DNA from: an uncultured Kroppenstedtia sp.
GTDB lineage: Bacteria; Bacillota; Bacilli; Thermoactinomycetales; DSM-45169
DNA length: 11,910 nucleotides
Reading direction: 5' to 3'
Assembly: GCA_959600065.1 (NCBI GenBank)
Contig: CAUGKZ010000017.1
Location: 1-11,910 of the forward strand
Positions 7,604-11,910 of the stretch are shown here, one piece after another. The position numbers and the translations under genes are program-made. How positions within the stretch are numbered: position 1 is the first letter of the stretch; each line of letters opens with the position of its first letter. Under the pieces are notes generated by a model. It was not told the DNA's origin and made no database searches. It saw only the letters and a program-made list of their open reading frames with translations.

Positions 7604-8335
7604 ATGGATTATCGGGAATGGCTGGAGGAAGCAGCCCAGGAACGTTTACAGATGCAACTGAGCACAGAACAGCTGGACCTTTTTCACCGTTATTACCACC
7701 TGTTGGTGGAAGGCAATAAAAAGATGAACCTGACAGCGATTACCGATGAGAAGGAAGTCTTTGTAAAGCATTTTTTTGATTCTCTCACCCTGGCCTCACA
7801 TCTCTCCTTTGCTGAAGTGAATTCCTTGATCGATGTGGGAACCGGGGCTGGCTTTCCAGGGATTCCCCTCAAGATTGCTTATCCTCACTTGCGGCTGGTT
7901 TTGTTGGATTCCTTGAATAAGCGTGTCACCTTTATGAAGGAAACTGTGGCGGAGCTGGGGTTGAGCGGAGTGGAGTGTGTGCACGGAAGGGCGGAAGAGG
8001 CGGCCCGCAAACCCATGTTCCGGGAATCTTTTGATGTAGCAAGTGCCCGCGCTGTGGCGAGATTAAATGTGTTGGCTGAATACTGTCTTCCCTTTGTCCG
8101 GGTGGGGGGAAGGTTTGTGGCGTGGAAGGGGGCCGATGTGGAAGAAGAGATGAGAGAGGCGCGTCCGGGAGTGAGAACACTGGGAGGGAAAGCACCTGAT
8201 TCCATTTATCTCTCCCTGCCGGAAGAAATGGGAGAGCGGCATCTGATTGTGGTCGCGAAGGAGAGACCCACCCCCAAATCCTATCCCCGTTCAGCGGGAA
8301 CCCCTGCCCGAAAACCGTTGCACCACCACTCATAA
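7604..8335 (+). CDS. rsmG: 16S rRNA (guanine-N7) methyltransferase RsmG
   Basis: RsmG (GidB) transfers a methyl group from S-adenosylmethionine to N7 of G527 (E. coli numbering) of 16S rRNA; its loss can give low-level streptomycin resistance. The 243-aa product has the family pattern NLTAITDEKEVFVKHFFDSL (42-61) and the SAM-binding loop DVGTGAGFPG (77-86). DSLNKRVTFM follows at the second strand, then TARAVARL-type segment SARAVARLNVLAEYCLP (147-163) and the closing KSYPRSAGTPARKPL. The ATG start has AAAGGAGAG upstream. It lies 46 bp after mnmG. In Bacillus the next gene would be noc; here two opposite-strand genes intervene. Confidence 0.98.
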   Translation: MDYREWLEEAAQERLQMQLSTEQLDLFHRYYHLLVEGNKKMNLTAITDEKEVFVKHFFDSLTLASHLSFAEVNSLIDVGTGAGFPGIPLKIAYPHLRLVLLDSLNKRVTFMKETVAELGLSGVECVHGRAEEAARKPMFRESFDVASARAVARLNVLAEYCLPFVRVGGRFVAWKGADVEEEMREARPGVRTLGGKAPDSIYLSLPEEMGERHLIVVAKERPTPKSYPRSAGTPARKPLHHHS

Positions 8336-8397
8336 AGACCTAGAAACGTTGCGAAAAAGTTCGTCCAAAGAGATGTAAAGCACAACGCTTCTAGTCT
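8336..8397 (+). repeat. Long imperfect stem-loop directly after rsmG
   Basis: The segment 8336-8351 pairs with 8383-8397: 14 pairs can form, plus one A-C mismatch (8346/8388) and one bulged C (8339). A small nested hairpin CGAA/TTCG (8352-8355/8360-8363) lies inside. It starts one base after the rsmG stop and is followed by the terminator at 8403. It may protect the 3' end of the mrsmG transcript or be a stable small RNA; nothing shows which. Confidence 0.6.
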
Positions 8398-8402
8398 TTC
8401 TC

Positions 8403-8437
8403 GCCCCTTTGGATCGTTTCCGAAGGGGCATTTGTTT
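8403..8437 (+). terminator. Intrinsic terminator of the mnmE-mnmG-rsmG unit
   Basis: GCCCCTT (8403-8409) pairs with AAGGGGC (8423-8429) and is followed by TTTGTTTT on the plus strand. Confidence 0.8.
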
Positions 8438-8464
8438 TGAAGGAGAGATCATATCCTGGCAAGG

Positions 8465-8494
8465 AAAAAGCAGCCGTTGCCAAGGCTGCTTTTT
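8465..8494. terminator. Bidirectional terminator between convergent genes
   Basis: AAAAAGCAGCC (8465-8475) and GGCTGCTTTTT (8484-8494) form a perfect 11-bp inverted repeat around an 8-nt loop. A and T runs flank it, so it can stop transcription from either side. It abuts the stop codon (8494-8496) of the minus-strand 512-aa gene, for which it is the main terminator. Confidence 0.93.
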
Positions 8495-10032
8495 TAACCG
8501 AGGTTATTGATCAAATTGTGAAGTCCACGCAGGGCCAGTTTTCGTTTTTCCAATTGCACGTCCTGAGGGTCGCTTCCAGAGAAGGGAGTGAAGAGCTCGT
8601 CATAAGATTCACCGAAGGGATCGGAGATATCGAGTTCATCCTTTTTTAAGCCCTCATTGGAGTTTTTCAATACGTTGCGGGCAGCCTCTTGATTGAGATG
8701 GAAGTGGCTTGCCGTCTTTTGCTCTTTATTTGGCTCTTCCCGCCGTAGGGGAGGAGGGGAAGCCACTCGCTGTTGTTTTGGCACCATCCCCGGCTCTTCC
8801 CGTTTTGGATTGGAGGGAGGCTTCCGGGATGGACTTTGCAATGGCCCTGGAGTGGGAGAAACGGAAGGGCCTTCCTGCCGGGGGCCGCTTTTTTCCCGGG
8901 TCGGGTTCATGTGGTGACGAGACAGGGGCCCCTTCTCCTTCATTTCCTGAAAAGGTTCGTACGTCAGGGCCTGTTCCCGCTTAGGGTTACGTTCCTCCCA
9001 TACTAGCGAAGAATCCGGGGAGGGAGGTTCCGAGTTTGTCGCAGGCGGTGGCGTCCGTTTCTCCTTGTCGATTAAATGGAAGGGCTCCTTTGGACGGTTG
9101 GCTTTCCGATGCTTGATCCGCCCTTGATCCATGGGAATCACGGAAGAAGAAGTTCGTTTAGCCGGGCGCTGTCCGGATTTCTGTGTATGGGCAAAGGGTT
9201 CGGTATGAGATTCTTTTGCATCCGGGAGAGAACGCTCTTCCGTTACCGATGGTTCTCTGGTTGGTTTCCCATGAATGTGAGGGGAAGAAAGGGATTCCCG
9301 TCTCGGAGGTGTCTGTTCTACGGAAGAGCGGCGATCCTGGACCAATTTTTTCCTCAGATCCTTTTCCCTTTCCCGAAAAACCGGTTCCCTCGATTTTCCC
9401 TTCTGACCTGAGGGTTCGACAGTCGGGTGCCCTCGGCCCACGGAAGGGGATTGTCGGTGCAACAAACGTTTTCGGTTGTAAATCTCTCGCTGATGAAAGA
9501 CCGTGTCTTCTGGTGGTTCAGGCTCGGGATCGGGGGATATACTCTCCCGATCCCGAGAATGATCAGAGGGCGGGGCGCTTTCTGCAATCTCTTCCGTCTT
9601 CGCAAAAGATCCCAGGCTCTGTCGGGTGGATCTGGGCTCAGTGGGAATGTGCTCCGCTTCGATCTCCGCTGGAGTCGGTTCTTCTTCGCTGGGAAGGCTC
9701 TCTCCGAAGAGGAGGTTTTTCTCTGGATCTATTTCCGGGACTTGCAAGATATAAACCGAGTGATGGGAATCGGAATCCAGTGGTTCAAACTTCAATTTTT
9801 GTGACCAATTATTTTCATCTTCCAGGCTGACGAGTTGGGCTTGAATTCCGGAAGGAATCTCCCCCGGTGATTCCTGTTGAGAAGAGCTACACATGACGGA
9901 GGCGATGGAACCCGGATTCAATTTGAGCAGTAAAGCTGTTTTCCCCATCCGGGCCGCTTTTTTGGCTGCTTCCTTTCCGGCATGCCCTTTACCAATCACA
10001 ATCACATCATAATCTTTTCCCGAATAAGTCAT
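8494..10032 (-). CDS. Unrecognised protein: MnmG-like N-terminus plus long disordered tail
   Basis: I do not recognise a described family. The intact 512-aa reading frame has a strong ribosome site (AAGGAGGGG, 6-7 nt before ATG 10032). Residues 1-48 align without gaps to MnmG of this window: 27 of 48 identical, including GxGHAG (14-19), EAA, AARMG, LLL and Cys48. Seven MnmG positions are lysine here (6, 15, 20, 24, 25, 31, 37). Similarity stops after Cys48, so catalytic and most FAD-binding parts are absent. Residues ~60-110 may be folded. Residues ~112-175 are acidic (EEEPTPAEIEAE, PDPEPEPPED). Residues ~180-440 are basic, rich in Pro, Ser, Arg and Glu, with recurring NPxRE-like and EPF motifs. 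The last ~70 residues look ordered and end in an amphipathic helix (490-512). No signal peptide or membrane segment is visible. It follows the actin gene by 158 bp and may be its partner. Function unknown. Confidence 0.85.
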   Translation of the reverse strand: MTYSGKDYDVIVIGKGHAGKEAAKKAARMGKTALLLKLNPGSIASVMCSSSQQESPGEIPSGIQAQLVSLEDENNWSQKLKFEPLDSDSHHSVYILQVPEIDPEKNLLFGESLPSEEEPTPAEIEAEHIPTEPRSTRQSLGSFAKTEEIAESAPPSDHSRDRESISPDPEPEPPEDTVFHQREIYNRKRLLHRQSPSVGRGHPTVEPSGQKGKSREPVFREREKDLRKKLVQDRRSSVEQTPPRRESLSSPHIHGKPTREPSVTEERSLPDAKESHTEPFAHTQKSGQRPAKRTSSSVIPMDQGRIKHRKANRPKEPFHLIDKEKRTPPPATNSEPPSPDSSLVWEERNPKREQALTYEPFQEMKEKGPLSRHHMNPTREKSGPRQEGPSVSPTPGPLQSPSRKPPSNPKREEPGMVPKQQRVASPPPLRREEPNKEQKTASHFHLNQEAARNVLKNSNEGLKKDELDISDPFGESYDELFTPFSGSDPQDVQLEKRKLALRGLHNLINNLG

Positions 10033-10131
10033 GGGTTTCCCCTCCTTTTCATTCCCCTCAGTATTTTTCGGGTTTTTGCGGCTGCCGCGGAATGGTTGCA
10101 GTCCATCGGCCCTTTGGGTAAGAGGTTACGG

Positions 10132-10162
10132 AATCCCCCAAGGTTTCATACCCTGGGGGATT
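10132..10162 (-). repeat. Strong hairpin between the actin-like gene and the 512-aa gene
   Basis: AATCCCCCA (10132-10140) pairs with TGGGGGATT (10154-10162). GGT/ACC (10142-10144/10150-10152) extends the stem after one A-C mismatch, with a 5-nt loop. No T run follows on either strand, so it is not a standard terminator. It may stabilise or set the end of the upstream actin message while letting transcription continue. Confidence 0.75.
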
Positions 10163-10190
10163 TACCCGGAATTGAATGAAGCTTCAGCAG

Positions 10191-11381
10191 TTATTTTTTA
10201 GTTTGTCCTTTTCGTCCGACCCGTTTCTCCGCAGAACTGGGTACGTTAAACTCTTCTTGAATGGTGGCGGCTACTTCCTGCTGTGTTTTCAACGGTACGG
10301 TTTTCGATTTGGATTGGGTGAATTTGCACAAGCCGAAGGCGTTGGCAAACTGGGCATCGATACCGTAATCCTCGGCAAAGATCAGTTTGTCTCCGAATCG
10401 ATCCCGGTAATAGGGCTTGAAAGGAATGGACGAGCCGCCGGTCAGGATAATATATGTGATGTCATCGGCGTAATCCAGTCGATTCCATACTTCCTCCACC
10501 AGGGAGGTCCCCACTTCCTGGATGCATCCTTTCACAATTTCGTTTACATCGTAAACTTTGCCTTTAAAGCTGATTTCCCCAGAGCGGATAATCCGGTTCA
10601 GACTCCAGATCGGATACTCTTTCCCTTGTTTGTCCGGGTCCACTTCCCGTGAGAACTCGGTCAATCGTTTAGAAAGAAGTTGATATACATTGATCATGGC
10701 ATGACGGGAAGTGAAGCTTTGCCGTTTGATGATGGTCTCCCCATGAAGGGTTTCCACATCGGAAGTTCCAAATCCCAGGTCGTTGATACTTACTTTTTGG
10801 ATGAACAAGTCCTCATTCAAAAGTTGTCCTTCCCGGTCCAGTGCAATATGGAAAAGGGTAGCCATCGGTTGGCTGATCACGTACAGATTTTCCCGCTTGA
10901 TTTCAAATTCAATTTTACGGTAGGGGAGGTTTCCCTGTTTCACTTCAAAACTGTGCTTCCCGACAAGACGGCGTTTCAATTCTTCTTTGTAGTCGATATA
11001 ACTGTCTGTAGGCAAGGCGATCGAAACTACCGGTTCGGGAGAGTCGGTTCCTTGTAGCATCAGACCGGTGCTTACACGGAACATAATCATGTATTCTTCT
11101 TCTCGGAACCAAGTGGGGCTGAACAGGCGGCGTTCATGAGAATCGAATAGTTCATCGTCCGCGGACTGTTCAATGGCCAGTTTACCGACAAACCATTCCT
11201 GATCTCCTTCTCGTTCCCGGTACATGATGTTGTGAGGATCATTGTTATAGGTGATTTCCCCCACCCGGTTGGGGACGACCATATTGCGGATGAACATCTT
11301 GAGGAATTGGTCGCCGTTTCTGCTGACAACTTTGGTTCCGTAGTAGCCTTGGTCATTTCCTATGTAGATGGGTACGCTCAT
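10191..11381 (-). CDS. ParM/StbA-type actin-like ATPase
   Basis: This 396-aa protein has the nucleotide-binding signatures of the actin/ParM fold in order. Phosphate-1 is IGNDQGYYGTK (7-17). Phosphate-2 is NDLGFGTSD (200-208). The adenosine loop is YIILTGGSS (310-318), followed by AEDYGIDAQFANAFG (336-350), typical of the last ParM helix. The length exceeds plasmid ParM (about 320 aa), partly because of a C-terminal tail (355-396) ending in the basic KRVGRKGQTKK. ATG 11381 has AGGAGGAA 6 nt upstream. Known relatives polymerise with ATP and push or pull plasmids through a small adaptor (ParR) bound to a centromere. Neither a ParR-like gene nor repeats are visible here. The downstream 512-aa gene occupies the usual adaptor position. 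The actin-fold call is firm; a chromosome-segregation or cell-organisation role is inferred from location only. Confidence 0.9.
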   Translation of the reverse strand: MSVPIYIGNDQGYYGTKVVSRNGDQFLKMFIRNMVVPNRVGEITYNNDPHNIMYREREGDQEWFVGKLAIEQSADDELFDSHERRLFSPTWFREEEYMIMFRVSTGLMLQGTDSPEPVVSIALPTDSYIDYKEELKRRLVGKHSFEVKQGNLPYRKIEFEIKRENLYVISQPMATLFHIALDREGQLLNEDLFIQKVSINDLGFGTSDVETLHGETIIKRQSFTSRHAMINVYQLLSKRLTEFSREVDPDKQGKEYPIWSLNRIIRSGEISFKGKVYDVNEIVKGCIQEVGTSLVEEVWNRLDYADDITYIILTGGSSIPFKPYYRDRFGDKLIFAEDYGIDAQFANAFGLCKFTQSKSKTVPLKTQQEVAATIQEEFNVPSSAEKRVGRKGQTKK

Positions 11382-11441
11382 AACGGTTCCTCCTGTTTTT
11401 GGTCAAAGGTCTCAAACTGTTCTTTCACTGGTCTTCTATTG

Positions 11442-11471
11442 ATTCTAACAATCTGGGTTATAGGGGGTCAA
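11442..11471 (-). promoter_or_regulatory. Sigma-A-like promoter of the actin-like gene
   Basis: Read on the minus strand, TTGACC (11466-11471) and TAGAAT (11442-11447) are 18 bp apart, each one base from consensus. Transcription would start near 11435, about 55 nt before the ATG, and probably covers both minus-strand genes. Confidence 0.7.
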
Positions 11472-11602
11472 TAAGAAGAAAGGCGGGTTTCTTCTTTCGT
11501 CGATTCCCTTTCCCCTTTTTTCGACAATTTATGTTGAGAGACCGATGAATTCTTTCATTCCTACGTCGTAGGGGAACGTTTGTTTTGTTGGGGTGTGAGG
11601 AA

Positions 11603-11618
11603 TGTTCCACGTGGAACA
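11603..11618. promoter_or_regulatory. parS-like site (ParB/Spo0J binding)
   Basis: TGTTCCACGTGGAACA is a perfect 16-bp palindrome (18 bp when the flanking A and T are counted). It differs from the widely conserved parS TGTTTCACGTGAAACA only by one symmetric substitution pair. Its position next to the expected noc/parAB locus supports the call. Known role: loading of ParB for origin segregation and SMC recruitment. Confidence 0.88.
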
Positions 11619-11860
11619 TAGCAGCGTTCGGAGATGGAGGAGCATTGTGAAGAAGTGTTTTCGGCGACGATGGCGAATGGAAATCCTCTCTTTGGTGTTC
11701 CAATTAGAGGAGAAAGGGAAAAGAAGGGGGTGGAAAAGAGAGGAGGGTCTTTCGAAAACATCGAATTAGTTATAAAGTCTATGTGAACACAGCCGAACCA
11801 GATCTGGAAGGGAGGGTTGCTGGGTTATAGGACTTTTGTAAGTCTGATAAGGACAGGACG

Positions 11861-11910
11861 GTGGGTGAGGCCATGACGCCTGATGATTCTCCAGTGAAGG
11901 TGTCGATTCC
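11861..11910 (+). CDS. Start of a plus-strand gene, possibly Noc/ParB family (partial)
   Basis: An open frame begins after an in-frame TAG at 11828 and runs off the window. GTG 11861 has AAGGA (11849-11853) 7 nt upstream and gives MGEAMTPDDSPVKVSI; ATG 11873 is an alternative start. Sixteen codons are too few to identify a family. Position after rsmG and near parS, and the VKVSI-P ending that resembles the start of many ParB-like core domains, point to noc or parB. The link is inference. Confidence 0.4.
   Translation, partial: MGEAMTPDDSPVKVSI

Larger units (their letters stand above)
11382..11860. other. Intergenic region between the actin-like gene and the right-end gene
   Basis: This 479-bp stretch has no convincing gene. 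It holds the actin-gene ribosome site and promoter, a short palindrome CCTACG-T-CGTAGG (11560-11572) and a parS-like palindrome (11603-11618). From 11620 to 11848 the plus strand is purine-rich, and I find no clear promoter in it. Confidence 0.7.

Noticed and set aside
8885..8905. TTTTCCCGGG as a Noc-binding site
   Set aside because: Only half of the ATTTCCCGGGAAAT palindrome is present and it lies inside coding sequence.
9183..9830. Plus-strand 215-codon open frame opposite the 512-aa gene
   Set aside because: It is the shadow of a long low-complexity gene on the minus strand, which has the better ribosome site and an adjacent terminator.
8494..10032. The 512-aa gene as a decaying mnmG duplicate (pseudogene)
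   Set aside because: The frame is intact over 512 codons, has a strong ribosome site, and only the first 48 codons resemble MnmG; the rest is a different, patterned sequence.
11458..11703. Minus-strand 81-codon open frame across the parS-like site
   Set aside because: Composition is erratic, there is no good ribosome site, and it overlaps both the promoter and the parS palindrome.

Overview
This is the replication-origin neighbourhood of a Gram-positive, Bacillales-type chromosome. The order dnaA (minus strand) / DnaA-box region / rpmH-rnpA-yidD-yidC-jag-mnmE-mnmG-rsmG (plus strand) is the classical Firmicutes origin arrangement. Strong AGGAGG ribosome sites, frequent GTG and TTG starts, a SpoIIIJ-like lipoprotein YidC and close resemblance of MnmG and RsmG to Bacillus proteins agree with this. 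Base composition near 50% G+C would fit Thermoactinomycetaceae (filamentous spore formers), but that placement is inference and no genus can be named.

Layout. Positions 1-1256 (minus) hold dnaA, lacking only its last few dozen codons. Positions 1257-1838 hold about sixteen DnaA-box-like sites, including four head-to-tail boxes exactly 11 bp apart, a candidate dnaA promoter, the rpmH promoter, and a 140-nt rpmH leader with two mutually exclusive pairings. Positions 1839-4134 hold rpmH, a terminator, then the overlapping genes rnpA-yidD and yidC-jag. Positions 4278-8335 hold mnmE-mnmG-rsmG with their own candidate promoter. Two convergent terminators lie between 8403 and 8495.

Positions 8494-11381 (minus) are the unusual part: two genes transcribed towards the origin, against replication, inserted between rsmG and what appears to be the noc/parB locus. 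The first transcribed is a ParM/StbA-type actin-like ATPase of 396 aa. The second is a 512-aa protein whose first 48 residues align without gaps to the MnmG encoded 2.5 kb away (27 of 48 identical, with seven positions changed to lysine). After residue ~115 this protein becomes a long, probably disordered acidic-then-basic chain ending in a short, probably helical C-terminus. No ParR gene or iterated centromere is visible, so this is not a standard plasmid segregation cassette.

The right end (11382-11910) holds the actin-gene promoter, a perfect parS-like palindrome and the first codons of a plus-strand gene, probably a ParB-family protein judged by position.

How the genes work together: dnaA and its boxes control initiation; rpmH/rnpA serve ribosome and tRNA maturation; yidD/yidC serve membrane insertion; jag is an RNA-binding protein; mnmE/mnmG/rsmG modify tRNA and 16S rRNA; parS and the downstream gene belong to chromosome segregation. 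A chromosomal actin filament with a dedicated partner next to parS suggests, but does not prove, a role in moving or organising the origin region.
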